Assembly (NCBI GenBank): GCA_050263095.1
Contig: JBLNEW010000069.1
Location: 31,468-95,467 of the forward strand
Source of the DNA: FEB-35 sp050263095
GTDB lineage: Bacteria; Desulfobacterota; Deferrimicrobia; Deferrimicrobiales; Deferrimicrobiaceae
DNA length: 64,000 nt
Direction: 5' to 3'
In this document: positions 32,953-42,050 of the stretch, one piece after another
Layout of the letters: every line of letters starts with the position of its first letter
Position numbering within the stretch: position 1 is the stretch's first letter
Program-made: the position numbers and the translations under genes
Notes under the pieces: generated by a model
What the model was told of the DNA's origin: nothing
Database searches by the model: none
Seen by the model: the letters and a program-made list of their open reading frames with translations, nothing else

Positions 32953-34545
32953 TTACGAAATTGGAAGCGTGACCCGGACACTGGTTCCCTTCCCGGGGCT
33001 GCTCTCTATGTCTATCCTGCCGTTGTGCCGGGTGACGATCCCGTTTACGACCGAGAGGCCCAGGCCGGTGCCCTTCTCCTTCGTGGAGAAGAACGGATCG
33101 AAGATGCGGGCGAGGTTTTCCGGCTCGATCCCCACGCCGGTGTCCCCGACGCTCACGATCGCCTTGTTCCCGTTGGCGTCGAATTCGCTGCCGAGCGTCA
33201 GGGTCCCCCCGCCTTCCATCGCCTCGCATGCGTTTATCATGAGGTTCAGGAACACCTGCTTCATGTGCGCGGGGTCGGCCATGACGTCCGGCAGGGGCAC
33301 CAACCGGTTCACCACCTCGACGTTGTTCAGGTTCAGCTTGTTCCTTATGAGCGACAGGGACTCCTCCACCACCTTGACCAGATTCAGGCTCTTGCGGACC
33401 GGCTCCTTGGGTCTCGTGAAATCCAGCAGGTTCTGGACGATGGCGGTCGTCCTCTCGACCTCCCTGCGCATCGTATCCAGGTACCCGGCGTATTTATCGA
33501 CGTCCGCCGCTCCGTACTGCCCCTGTTCGATCTTCCGCTCCATGAGCTTTATGTACGTGTAGATGCCGGTCAGCGGGTTGTTTATCTCGTGCGCCACGGT
33601 GGCGGCCAGCGCCCCGACGGCGGCCAGCTTCTCGGAATGCAGCAGCTGCGACTGCGTCGCCTTGAGCTCCGCCGTCCGTTCCTCCACCTTGTGCTCCAGG
33701 TTATGGATGCCCTCCTGGATCTCCTCGTGCGCCAGCTGAAGGTTGCGCGTCATCCGGTTGAAGGACGACGCAAGGTGCCCCATCTCGTCGTTGGTGCTCA
33801 CCGGGATCAAATGCTCCAGGTCGCCCCCGGAGATTCTTTGCGTTCCCAGAACGAGTTCCTTGACCGGCCTCTCGATGAAGTGGAAGAGGATGAGCGCGAC
33901 TACGATGCAGATGGCGGTGATGGATACGACGCTCACGAGAAGAACCTTGCCCCGCGCACCCGCCATCTGGGCGTCCATTTCGCTTAAGTCCATCGTGACG
34001 TCGATCACGCCCAGGACCTTCTGCTTTTCGGGGTGCGCATGGCATTCCCCCGAGGAGCATCCCGACTCGTTGTACAGGGGATTGATGATTCCCAGTATGC
34101 GATGGCTCTTTCCGGGAAGGTCGTTTCCGCCCGCGTAGAACACCCTGCTCCGCTCGGACGTCGCCAGCCGTTCGAGAGGGAGCGCCTCCGAATGGCACCC
34201 GTAGCACGCCTCCGCCCGCTTGTCGACCATCCGGCCCACCTCGGTGTTGTCGCTGGAGAACAGGATCTTCCCCTCGTAGCTGTAGATCCTGACCCGTTCG
34301 ATCCCCTCCTGGCCGCCTATCGTCCGCATGATCTTGTAGGCGGCTTCCTTCCGGTTCTCGATCATGTCGTTCTGGATCGATTTCTTTATCGTTTCGCTGA
34401 GCTGCGAGGCGGTCCGGAGAAATGTAACGTTCAGGTTCTCCTTCTGGATTGACAGGTAAAGGTAGGCCAGCGCGCCGTTCACGATGAGGATCATCCCGAC
34501 GACGCACAGGACGATCTTCACGCTGATGCTGTTGTACCAGTTCAT
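32953..34545 (-). CDS. Membrane sensor histidine kinase with two c-heme-type motifs
   Basis: A 530-residue kinase. From ATG 34545: TM1 (about residues 9-31), a periplasmic domain of about 165 residues with CYGCH (114-118) and CSSGECH (163-169), TM2 (about 200-223), a HAMP-like linker, the phospho-acceptor His319 in VAHEINNPLTG, and a complete ATPase domain (NLMINACEAMEG, GVGIEPENL, GTGLGLSVVNG). The CxxCH and CxxxxCH motifs suggest covalent heme, so it may sense redox state or a gas ligand; this is inferred. The open frame extends to 34791 without support. An ATG at 34575 is an alternative start. No clear ribosome-binding site is seen before either. Confidence 0.88.
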   Translation of the reverse strand: MNWYNSISVKIVLCVVGMILIVNGALAYLYLSIQKENLNVTFLRTASQLSETIKKSIQNDMIENRKEAAYKIMRTIGGQEGIERVRIYSYEGKILFSSDNTEVGRMVDKRAEACYGCHSEALPLERLATSERSRVFYAGGNDLPGKSHRILGIINPLYNESGCSSGECHAHPEKQKVLGVIDVTMDLSEMDAQMAGARGKVLLVSVVSITAICIVVALILFHFIERPVKELVLGTQRISGGDLEHLIPVSTNDEMGHLASSFNRMTRNLQLAHEEIQEGIHNLEHKVEERTAELKATQSQLLHSEKLAAVGALAATVAHEINNPLTGIYTYIKLMERKIEQGQYGAADVDKYAGYLDTMRREVERTTAIVQNLLDFTRPKEPVRKSLNLVKVVEESLSLIRNKLNLNNVEVVNRLVPLPDVMADPAHMKQVFLNLMINACEAMEGGGTLTLGSEFDANGNKAIVSVGDTGVGIEPENLARIFDPFFSTKEKGTGLGLSVVNGIVTRHNGRIDIESSPGKGTSVRVTLPIS

Positions 34546-34549
34546 TGTT

Positions 34550-34564
34550 TGTATACAGTATACA
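34550..34564. promoter_or_regulatory. TGTATAC-N-GTATACA dyad before the kinase gene
   Basis: A 15-base inverted repeat with one central base, ending 5 bases upstream of the kinase ATG at 34545. It may be an operator in the divergent kinase/gspC region. If translation begins at 34575, it lies within the coding sequence. Confidence 0.4.
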
Positions 34565-34751
34565 TATATCGACATCCGGGGAAAGGAAAAACCGCACCGT
34601 TCATCGGCATGACGCGCGCGGGGCGCCCCCCCCGGTGCCGCTTTCGGGCGGGGCGGGGACGGCCGGACGGAACGGAAACGTCCCAATGAAGTTGACTCCC
34701 CGTCCAAAACAGGAAAAAATGATCTGTTCGTACTCGCAAGACGGGGAATGA

Positions 34752-35645
34752 ATGCAAAAATCGGCGTTTTACGCAATCGTCGGCATTTCAATAGCGGTCA
34801 CGGCCGCATCCCTGGGGTTCGCTGCCAGCCGCATCTTCCCTGCACGGTCTCCCGTTCCGCCCGCCGCCGCATCGGCCCGCGGCAAGGCATCGGAAGGACC
34901 GAAGACGCCTGCCCTTCCCCCGGAACGGTGGACGAATATCTTCGCTCCGGACCAGAAGATGGACCTTCCCTCGAAACTGGCTGGGCTCGCGAAACAGGCC
35001 GAGGGGCCGAAAACGAAATTCGTCCTTCTCGGGACCGTCTCCTCCGACACAAGGGCGTCGAGACGGGCGATCCTTTGGGCGGAGGGGATGAAGGAGCCCA
35101 AGATCGAAAGGGAGGGAGCAGAGCTGGAGCCCGGAGTGCGCCTCGCGCGCATCGAGCGGGACAAGGCGATACTTTCCAGCGGGAAAGGCCAGGAAGTTCT
35201 CGAGATCCTGCCGGTGGGATCGAAGACGCGTAGCGTCGCGCCGCCGGCGACGCCCGTGACGACCGCTCCCGGCGCCCGGCCTCCGGCAGCCGCCCAAGGA
35301 GAGATCCGCGTCACCCGCCTGGGGGATAACCTCTACTCCCTCGACGAGGCGACGGTCAGCCAGATAACAAGCAACATCAACCAGTACATGACCAACGTCC
35401 GTCTCGTACCGTATTTCGAGGGAAACAAATCCGCGGGCTATCGAATCGCTTCGGTGCGCCCGGGGTCGGCTTTCGAGCAGCTGGGTTTTCGCGGCGGTGA
35501 TGTCCTCCAGCAGGTAAACAGCGTGGATCTTTCCACTCCGGACAAGATTTACACGATCTTCCAGAACCTCAAGGACGAAAAGCGGGTCACCGTTAACATT
35601 CTGCGCCAGGGGCAGAAAAGCTCGATAAATTACGAAATCCGATGA
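34752..35645 (+). CDS. gspC: Type II secretion protein GspC
   Basis: Inner-membrane clamp protein linking the cytoplasmic-membrane platform to the secretin. The 297-residue protein has an N-terminal helix (residues 7-29), a Pro/Ala linker, an HR domain (about 85-155: FVLLGTVSSDTRASRRAIL), and a C-terminal PDZ-like domain (about 200-297: YRIASVRPGSAFEQLGFRGGDVLQQVN). It is first in the gsp operon. ATG 34752 fits the membrane segment; an ATG 4 bases earlier is out of frame. A weak TTGACT at 34692-34697 could be a -35 element, but no good -10 accompanies it. Confidence 0.92.
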   Translation: MQKSAFYAIVGISIAVTAASLGFAASRIFPARSPVPPAAASARGKASEGPKTPALPPERWTNIFAPDQKMDLPSKLAGLAKQAEGPKTKFVLLGTVSSDTRASRRAILWAEGMKEPKIEREGAELEPGVRLARIERDKAILSSGKGQEVLEILPVGSKTRSVAPPATPVTTAPGARPPAAAQGEIRVTRLGDNLYSLDEATVSQITSNINQYMTNVRLVPYFEGNKSAGYRIASVRPGSAFEQLGFRGGDVLQQVNSVDLSTPDKIYTIFQNLKDEKRVTVNILRQGQKSSINYEIR

Positions 35646-35659
35646 TCAGGGAGCAAGCG

Positions 35660-37990
35660 ATGAGAAAATTGTTCTCAGGCCTTGCGGCGTTATGGCTTCT
35701 TGCCGCGCCAGCGTTCGCGGCGGACCCCCCCGAGGCGGGAGGCCCCCAGCCGGCGGCCGACAACCAGGCGGCGACCGTGCCTTCCGGCGATGCAATACCC
35801 GGGGCTGCCCCCGCGGAGGGAGCCCAGCCTCCGGCCGTCCTGACCGAGGAGATCAAGCCCGCGGCCCCTCCGGCCGATGAAGCAAAACCTCCCGTCGCTC
35901 CTGTCGAGGAAGTAAAGCCCGCGTCGCCTCCAGCCGGGGAGGCAATGCCTCCGGTCGCGCCGGCCGAGGAAGTTAAGCCCGCGGCGCCGCCGGTCGGGGA
36001 AGCGAAACCTCCGGTCGCCCCCGTCGAGGAAGCAAAGCCCGCGGCGCCGCCGGTCGAGCCCGTGGATCCGAAGCGGCCGCCCGTGTTCCTTTCGATGGAT
36101 TTCACGGACGTCGACCTTCCCGTTCTGGTCAAGTTCATAAGCGAGCAGACCAGGAAGAACTTCATCTTCGACGAAAAGCTGCAAGGGAAGATAACCATCA
36201 TCTCCCCGCGCAAGATAAGCGTCGAGGAGGCGTACAACGTCTTCCTGTCTGTCCTCCAGGTAAAAGGATTCACGACGGTCGAGCACGGAAACACAATCAA
36301 GATCGTGGCCCTTCGCGACGCCAAGCAGGAAAGCCTCGTCACGTCCAGGGAAGCCGATTCCGCCCCCTCCTCGGAGTTCATCACCCGGCTGATCCCGCTC
36401 CAATACGTGGACACGACCGAGGTGGTGACGCTCATGGCGCCCATCGTATCCAAGGACGGGCTGCTCTCCTCGTTCCCCGCGTCCAATACCCTGATGCTCA
36501 TCGACTCGAGGGCCAACATAGAACGGATAATGAAAATCCTCTCCGTGATCGACGTCGAGGGCACGTCCGCGACCCTCAGGATCTATCCGCTCAAGTACGC
36601 GGCGGCGCAGGAACTCGCCAAAACGCTCGAGAGCCTTTACCAGGAAACGCCGGCGCCCGGACCCGCGGGCGCCCGTCGCGGGCGCCTGGGGAAAGCGCGG
36701 GGCGCAGGCGCGAGGTTCATTCCCGACACGCGTACCAACAGCCTGATCGTGCTTGCCGGCGCCGAGATGCAGGCCGATCTCGCGGACCTGCTGGCGAGGC
36801 TCGACGTCCCGGCTCCGGAACACACAGGGAAGATCAACGTCTATTACCTCGAGAACTCCGACGCGGAAGAGGTGGCCAAGGTCCTTTCCAACCTGTCGGA
36901 GCGTCGGACCGCCCCCGGCGCGGCGGCGCCCGGCGCCGCGCCCACGGTAAAGGGGGTAATCTCCGCGGAGCTCGAAGGCGGGGTCCGCATAACGGCCGAC
37001 AAGGCCACCAATTCCCTGATCATCATCGCCTCGGTCAACGACTACCAGACCCTCATAGACGTCATCAAGAAGCTCGACATCCGCCGCCGCCAGGTCTACG
37101 TGGAAGCGCTGATCATGGAGATCACCCTGAACAAGGGGCGCGACGTCGGCGTGGAGTTCCGGGGCGCGGCCGAAACCAGGAACCAGGGAGCGGTCATCGG
37201 CGGGACGAATTTCGACTTCTCGGGGAACATCAACGAGCTGTTCGCCGCCCTGGCCACCGGAAATCCCCTTCTGTTCAGCGGCACCGGGCTGATCGCCGGG
37301 GGGATCGCGGGGAACGTCAAGCTCCCCGACGGGACCGAGGTCCCTGCGATCACGGCCGTCTTGAGGGCCGCGCAGAACCGGGACAACATCAACGTCCTTT
37401 CCTCCCCCCACCTGCTGACGCTCGACAACAAGGAGGCGGAGATCATAGTCGGCCAGAACGTGCCGTTCATCACGAGCCAGGCCACCCCGGTCGCCGCCAC
37501 CAACCTGGGAAACATCATCAACACGATCGAGCGCAAGGACGTCGGCATAACGCTCCGGATGACCCCCCACATACACGAGAGCGATTTCGTCAACCTGGAC
37601 ATATACCAGGAGTCCTCGGCGATCCTGGGCACCTCGCTCCTGAACGTCTCCCAGGTCGGCCCGACGACGACCAAGCGATCCGCAAAGACGAGCGTGCTCG
37701 TCCGGAACGGCGACACGGTGGTGATGGGCGGGATGATGCAGGACACGTTCAGCGTTCTCGAATCGCAGATCCCCCTGCTGGGGGACATCCCGCTGATCGG
37801 GAACCTTTTCAAGTTCAAGTCGGTCAGCCGCCAGAAGACAAATCTCCTGATCTTCCTGACTCCGCACATCATAAAGCAGGCAGAGGACATCTCGCGGGTC
37901 ACGAAGGACCAGCAGAAGAAGATGGATGCGTTCATAGAAGAAAACAGGGGAGAAGTTGAAAGCATCCTCCCCGAAAAGAAGGTGAAATAA
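35660..37990 (+). CDS. gspD: Type II secretion outer-membrane secretin GspD
   Basis: Forms the outer-membrane exit channel. ATG 35660 is preceded by GGGAG and followed by a signal peptide ending AAPAFAADPP; an ATG at 35642 overlapping the gspC stop is less likely. After a Pro/Ala/Glu-rich repeat region (about 63-135) come N0 (PVFLSMDFTDVDLPVLVKFI), N1-N3 repeats, and the secretin domain with VGQNVPFITSQ and VRNGDTVVMGGMMQD near the C terminus. 776 residues, full length. The next gene, gspE, starts 4 bp later. Confidence 0.95.
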   Translation: MRKLFSGLAALWLLAAPAFAADPPEAGGPQPAADNQAATVPSGDAIPGAAPAEGAQPPAVLTEEIKPAAPPADEAKPPVAPVEEVKPASPPAGEAMPPVAPAEEVKPAAPPVGEAKPPVAPVEEAKPAAPPVEPVDPKRPPVFLSMDFTDVDLPVLVKFISEQTRKNFIFDEKLQGKITIISPRKISVEEAYNVFLSVLQVKGFTTVEHGNTIKIVALRDAKQESLVTSREADSAPSSEFITRLIPLQYVDTTEVVTLMAPIVSKDGLLSSFPASNTLMLIDSRANIERIMKILSVIDVEGTSATLRIYPLKYAAAQELAKTLESLYQETPAPGPAGARRGRLGKARGAGARFIPDTRTNSLIVLAGAEMQADLADLLARLDVPAPEHTGKINVYYLENSDAEEVAKVLSNLSERRTAPGAAAPGAAPTVKGVISAELEGGVRITADKATNSLIIIASVNDYQTLIDVIKKLDIRRRQVYVEALIMEITLNKGRDVGVEFRGAAETRNQGAVIGGTNFDFSGNINELFAALATGNPLLFSGTGLIAGGIAGNVKLPDGTEVPAITAVLRAAQNRDNINVLSSPHLLTLDNKEAEIIVGQNVPFITSQATPVAATNLGNIINTIERKDVGITLRMTPHIHESDFVNLDIYQESSAILGTSLLNVSQVGPTTTKRSAKTSVLVRNGDTVVMGGMMQDTFSVLESQIPLLGDIPLIGNLFKFKSVSRQKTNLLIFLTPHIIKQAEDISRVTKDQQKKMDAFIEENRGEVESILPEKKVK
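35846..36061 (+). repeat. 60-bp tandem repeat inside gspD
   Basis: About 3.6 copies of a 60-base unit encoding the 20-residue consensus EEVKPAAPPVGEAKPPVAPV. The unit gives a stiff, extended Pro/Ala/Glu/Lys spacer between the signal peptide and the N0 domain. Copy number could vary between strains by slippage. Confidence 0.85.
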
Positions 37991-37994
37991 CGAC

Positions 37995-39524
37995 TTGAGC
38001 GCGCAAACGCAAGACAAAGATTTGCCGGCGCTGGAGGCCCTCGCCCCGGAGGTCGAGATCCTCGGGAAGATACCCATCGGGTATGCGCGCAGGCACCTGC
38101 TGCTCCCCTGCCGGGATGCAGGAGGGGAGCTTGTCCTTTTGTCCGGCAGGCCCGACGCCGCGGAGGCCATCGACGAGCTGCGGTTCCTTGCGGGCCCCCT
38201 GCGCGTGATCGCCGCCCCGGAGGACGCGATCCTCAGGAAAATCGACTCCGCCTACGAAAAGATACACGCCCCGGAACGGGAGATCGTCGAGGGGCTGGGT
38301 GGCGAGTGGGACCTGGACGCGGAGGCGGTCATCGAGGAGACGAGGGACCTCCTCGAGTCTCCCGACGAGGCGCCGGTCATCAAGTTCGTCCACTCGCTGC
38401 TCTTCCGCGCGATCAAGGAACGCTCGAGCGACATCCACGTGGAGCCCTACGAGAAGGAGCTGGTGGTCCGCAACCGCGTGGACGGCATCCTCTACCAGAC
38501 GGTGGCAGCCCCGCGCAAATGGCACGCGCCCATCGTGTCGCGCATCAAGGTCATGGCCGGGCTGGACATTGCGGAGCGAAGGCTTCCGCAGGACGGCCGG
38601 ATCAAGATCCGCCTGGGCGGCAACGAGATCGACATCCGCGTGTCGATAGTACCGACCGCGTTCGGGGAGAGGGCCGTGCTTCGCCTTCTGGACCGTTCGA
38701 GCCTGGCGCTCGGCCTGCAGGACATCGGCATGTCGCCCGACGACCTGGCCCTCTTCGAGCGATACTTGAGCCGGTCCAACGGCATCATCCTGGTGACCGG
38801 GCCCACCGGCTCCGGAAAGACCACTACCCTTTACGGGGCATTGCGGCGCCTCGACTCCGGGACCAAGAACATCATCACCATCGAGGACCCGGTTGAATAC
38901 CAGATCCAGGGGATCGGCCAGATCCAGGTCAACCCGAAGATACAGCTTACCTTCGCGGGCGGGCTGCGGTCGATCCTGCGCCAGGACCCCGACATAATAA
39001 TGGTCGGCGAGATCCGGGACGTGGAGACCGCCGAGATAGCCATCCAGGCGTCACTGACGGGCCACCTGGTGCTGTCCACGCTGCACACCAACGACTCCGC
39101 CAGCGCGGTGACCCGCCTCGTGGACATGGGGATCGAGCCGTTCCTCGTGGCATCCTCGCTCTCCGTGGTAATGGCGCAGCGGCTGGTCCGGAAGCTGTGC
39201 CCCGAATGCCGGGTCCCCTACACGCCAACGCCTGCGCAGTGGGGCAACCTGGGGTTGACCGCCGCCCCGTCCGTGCCGTTCTACGCCCCCACGGGCTGCT
39301 CCGCCTGCCTGAACACGGGATACAGGGGCCGCGTCGGACTTTTCGAGATCCTTCCGGCGGACGACCAGGTGCGGGCACTGATCCTCACGCGCTCCGATGC
39401 CGACGGCATCAAGTCGTTCGCGGTTTCGAGGGGAATGCGCACGATCCTTTCCGCGGGAGCCGCGAAGGTGTGCGAGGGAATCACCTCGGCGGAAGAGGTC
39501 CTGCGGGTAACGCAGGAAGACTAG
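37995..39524 (+). CDS. gspE: Type II secretion ATPase GspE
   Basis: Cytoplasmic motor for pseudopilus assembly. The 509-residue protein has the N1E/N2E domains, Walker A GPTGSGKTTTLYG (near residue 267), the Asp box, Walker B/His boxes (LRQDPDIIMVGEIRD, LVLSTLHTNDSA), and the tetracysteine zinc site CPECRVPYTP...CSACLNTGYRGR. The start is read as TTG at 37995, with AAGGTG upstream at a long spacing, so the first few residues are uncertain. Confidence 0.96.
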   Translation: MSAQTQDKDLPALEALAPEVEILGKIPIGYARRHLLLPCRDAGGELVLLSGRPDAAEAIDELRFLAGPLRVIAAPEDAILRKIDSAYEKIHAPEREIVEGLGGEWDLDAEAVIEETRDLLESPDEAPVIKFVHSLLFRAIKERSSDIHVEPYEKELVVRNRVDGILYQTVAAPRKWHAPIVSRIKVMAGLDIAERRLPQDGRIKIRLGGNEIDIRVSIVPTAFGERAVLRLLDRSSLALGLQDIGMSPDDLALFERYLSRSNGIILVTGPTGSGKTTTLYGALRRLDSGTKNIITIEDPVEYQIQGIGQIQVNPKIQLTFAGGLRSILRQDPDIIMVGEIRDVETAEIAIQASLTGHLVLSTLHTNDSASAVTRLVDMGIEPFLVASSLSVVMAQRLVRKLCPECRVPYTPTPAQWGNLGLTAAPSVPFYAPTGCSACLNTGYRGRVGLFEILPADDQVRALILTRSDADGIKSFAVSRGMRTILSAGAAKVCEGITSAEEVLRVTQED

Positions 39525-39536
39525 CGGTCAGCGACG

Positions 39537-40742
39537 GTGCCCATTTACCGCTACACTGCGATCACGAAGGCGGGCGTCGAGCAGAAGGGAAGCCTGGACG
39601 CCGAAAACCTGCCCGCCGCCCGCAGGAAGCTCCATTCGGACGGCGTATACCCGGTCACGGTCGCGGAAAGCCGCGAAGGCGCGCGCCTCTTCCCCTCCTT
39701 TTCGCTCATGGGGAGCCAGGATTTCCTCCCGCTCCTGACAAGGCAGCTCTCGACCCTGGTGGGGGCCGGGGTGCCCGTGGTGTCGGCCCTGCAGTCGCTG
39801 GGCTCCCAGGCGGACGACCCGGAGGTCCGCCGCGTGATAGCCGACCTCCAGGAGGCGGTCCGCGGGGGAGTGCCGTTCGGCAAGGCGATCGAGTCCCACC
39901 CCAAGATGTTCCCGGAGCTCTACGCCAGCATGGTGCGCGCCGGGGAGGAAGGCGGCATGCTTCCCCTCTCGCTTTCGCGCCTGGCCGACCACCTGGAGGA
40001 GCAGTCGCGGACGCGCAACCGCGTGCGGTCCGCCTTGACATATCCGATCCTTATGGCCGTGGTGGCATCCGCGGTGGTGGTATTCCTCCTGACCGTGGTC
40101 GTGCCCAAGATCGTCGGGGTGTTCGCCCACCTGGGAAAGGCGCTGCCTCTGCCCACCCGCATCCTTATAACCCTGACGGACGCGCTCACCGCCGGCTGGT
40201 GGGTGTTCCTCATCCTGATCGCGGGGGGGATAATCCTGGGGCGCCGGTACCTGTCCACCGCGCAGGGGAAGAGGGCCCTCGATTCCCTGTTGCTGCGCCT
40301 TCCGCTCACGGGCCGCATATCCCACCTTGCGGCGCTTTCGCGCTTCTCCCGCACGCTCTCCACGCTCGTCGCGGGCGCGATACCGGTCGACCGGGCGCTT
40401 CGCATCGTCGCGCCGGTCGTCGGCAACGCCGTGATCGCCGAGCAGATCGGGGCGGCGGCGGACCGGGTCGTGGAGGGAACCGCGCTGTCGGAGGCGTTGA
40501 GGGTGCACGCCGAGATCCCGGCGACTCTCGTCCAGATGGTGGCCGTCGGCGAGGAGAGCGGGAAGCTCGACTTCATCCTAGCGAAGATGGCGGACGCCAT
40601 CGACGGGGAGACCGAGGCCAGGCTGTCCCGGGTGCTCTCGCTGCTCGAGCCCCTCATCATACTGTTCATGGGCATCGTGGTCGCCGGCATAGTGGTGTCG
40701 ATACTGCTGCCGCTGCTCGAAATCTCGCAGATCGTCGGATAA
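39537..40742 (+). CDS. gspF: Type II secretion inner-membrane protein GspF
   Basis: Polytopic platform protein of the T2SS. The 401-residue protein starts PIYRYTAITKAGVEQKGSLD and has two T2SSF domains, each with a large helical cytoplasmic part (LTRQLSTLVGAGVPVVSALQ and LSRFSRTLSTLVAGAIPVDR). Three hydrophobic helices are seen near 165-190, 220-245 and 372-395. The start is GTG at 39537, 12 bp after gspE. Confidence 0.95.
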   Translation: MPIYRYTAITKAGVEQKGSLDAENLPAARRKLHSDGVYPVTVAESREGARLFPSFSLMGSQDFLPLLTRQLSTLVGAGVPVVSALQSLGSQADDPEVRRVIADLQEAVRGGVPFGKAIESHPKMFPELYASMVRAGEEGGMLPLSLSRLADHLEEQSRTRNRVRSALTYPILMAVVASAVVVFLLTVVVPKIVGVFAHLGKALPLPTRILITLTDALTAGWWVFLILIAGGIILGRRYLSTAQGKRALDSLLLRLPLTGRISHLAALSRFSRTLSTLVAGAIPVDRALRIVAPVVGNAVIAEQIGAAADRVVEGTALSEALRVHAEIPATLVQMVAVGEESGKLDFILAKMADAIDGETEARLSRVLSLLEPLIILFMGIVVAGIVVSILLPLLEISQIVG

Positions 40743-40752
40743 GGAGGACCGA

Positions 40753-41208
40753 ATGCGCTTGCCGAACAATGCGTCGTGCCGGCTTCGCCGCCAGGCCGGA
40801 TTCACGCTGATCGAAATCATGGTCGTCATAGTCATCCTGGGGCTTCTGGCTGCGCTCGTCGTGCCCAAGCTCGTCGGCAGGACCGAGGAGGCCAAGCGGA
40901 CCCAGACCCGCGTGCAGATCAAGAGCATCCAGCAGGCGATCGAGCTGTTCAAGCTGGACAACGGCTTCTACCCGTCCACGGAACAGTCGCTGGACGCGCT
41001 GGTGCGCATGCCCGAGGCCGGGCGGGTCCCGAAGAACTACCGCAAGGGAGGCTACCTGGACCGTGTCCCCAAGGACCCGTGGGGGAATGCCTTCGTCTAC
41101 GTCTCGCCCGGGCAACAGGCGGAATACGACATAAGCTCGTACGGCGCCGACGGCGTTCCCGGCGGCGATAACGAGGACGCGGACGTCAATTCCTGGGATG
41201 AGAAATAG
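40753..41208 (+). CDS. gspG: Major pseudopilin GspG
   Basis: Main subunit of the T2SS pseudopilus. The 151-residue prepilin has a short basic leader and the type IV processing site QAG/FTLIEIMVVIVILGLLAAL, with Glu at +5. The globular part has the GspG hallmarks FKLDNGFYPSTEQSLDALV and YLDRVPKDPWGNAFVYVSPG, plus the calcium-loop style end GADGVPGGDNEDADVNSWD. GGAGG lies before the ATG. Confidence 0.96.
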   Translation: MRLPNNASCRLRRQAGFTLIEIMVVIVILGLLAALVVPKLVGRTEEAKRTQTRVQIKSIQQAIELFKLDNGFYPSTEQSLDALVRMPEAGRVPKNYRKGGYLDRVPKDPWGNAFVYVSPGQQAEYDISSYGADGVPGGDNEDADVNSWDEK

Positions 41209-41689
41209 AGGCGGCTTCACCCTTATCGAGCTCTCGGTCGTACTCTTCGTCCTGGGGCTCATCCTCTGGCTGGCCGCCCCCCGCCTTGCCGCCGTGGGAG
41301 AACCGGGCCGCAACGGGGTTTTCCGGCAGCTTGCGTCAGGCTCGGAAGAGGCTTTCGACCTCGCGCTCTTCGAAAAAAAGGAAACGCGGCTCGTCCTCGA
41401 TCCGGAATCGGGGACGTATAGCTTCCAGTTGCCGGGCGGCAAAAAGGAAAATCCGTCCAGGCCTCTCGGGAGCAGGCTGGCCATCACGGGGATAAGCATC
41501 GACGGATCGGAACGGCCCCTGGATATCATCACCGAGATACGCTACCTGCCCGGCGGCAGGGTCCCGGCGGCGCGTATATTCTTCAGGGACAGCGGAGCCG
41601 AGGGCGAGCCGACGGACTGGACGCTCAAGATAAATCCCTTCGACGGATCCGTGGACGTCCTTCCCGGCACGGTGGTCAAGGATGCGTAG
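41198..41689 (+). CDS. gspH: Minor pseudopilin GspH
   Basis: A 163-residue minor pseudopilin. Processing site RGG/FTLIELSVVLFVLGLILWL with Glu+5, followed by a beta-rich domain. It overlaps gspG by 11 bp and gspI by 8 bp. Assignment to GspH comes from position and length; the globular domain is divergent. Confidence 0.85.
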   Translation: MRNRGGFTLIELSVVLFVLGLILWLAAPRLAAVGEPGRNGVFRQLASGSEEAFDLALFEKKETRLVLDPESGTYSFQLPGGKKENPSRPLGSRLAITGISIDGSERPLDIITEIRYLPGGRVPAARIFFRDSGAEGEPTDWTLKINPFDGSVDVLPGTVVKDA

Positions 41690-42050
41690 CCGGCGCCGCA
41701 CTCGCGCGGGATTCACCCTGCTCGAGGTCCTCGTCGCGCTGGCCATCCTGTCGACGACGCTCATCCTTGCTTACCGCGTCATGTCCGAAGCCATATCGTC
41801 GGCGGAGCGTTCGGAAAGATGGACCGTCGCCGCTTACCTGGGCGAGGCTTTCCTGCGCGAATCCACGTCCACATTCCCGGAAGTCGGCGAAGCGCAGGGA
41901 AAGTTTCCCGGCCTGGACAACGCGTACGCATGGAAGCGCGAGGTAAAGCAGGCCGTCCATCCCGACGCCCGCGAGGTAGACGTTACAGTGACATGGAGCG
42001 AGGGCGAGCGCGTCGAGACCGTCACGCTCGCGGGCATAGCGATCAAATGA
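41682..42050 (+). CDS. gspI: Minor pseudopilin GspI
   Basis: A 122-residue minor pseudopilin with processing site RAG/FTLLEVLVALAILSTTLIL. The end VTVTWSEGERVETVTLAGIAI matches the short GspI fold. It overlaps gspJ by an ATGA junction. GspI nucleates the pseudopilus tip with J and K in characterised systems. Confidence 0.9.
   Translation: MRSRRRTRAGFTLLEVLVALAILSTTLILAYRVMSEAISSAERSERWTVAAYLGEAFLRESTSTFPEVGEAQGKFPGLDNAYAWKREVKQAVHPDAREVDVTVTWSEGERVETVTLAGIAIK

Noticed and set aside
34546..34791. N-terminal extension of the sensor kinase to 612 residues
   Set aside because: The extra residues are Pro/Arg-rich, lie over a GC-rich intergenic stretch and gspC start, and precede the obvious first membrane helix.
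35690..38170. 826-residue open frame on the minus strand
   Set aside because: Antisense of gspD and the start of gspE; no export signal or recognisable domain.
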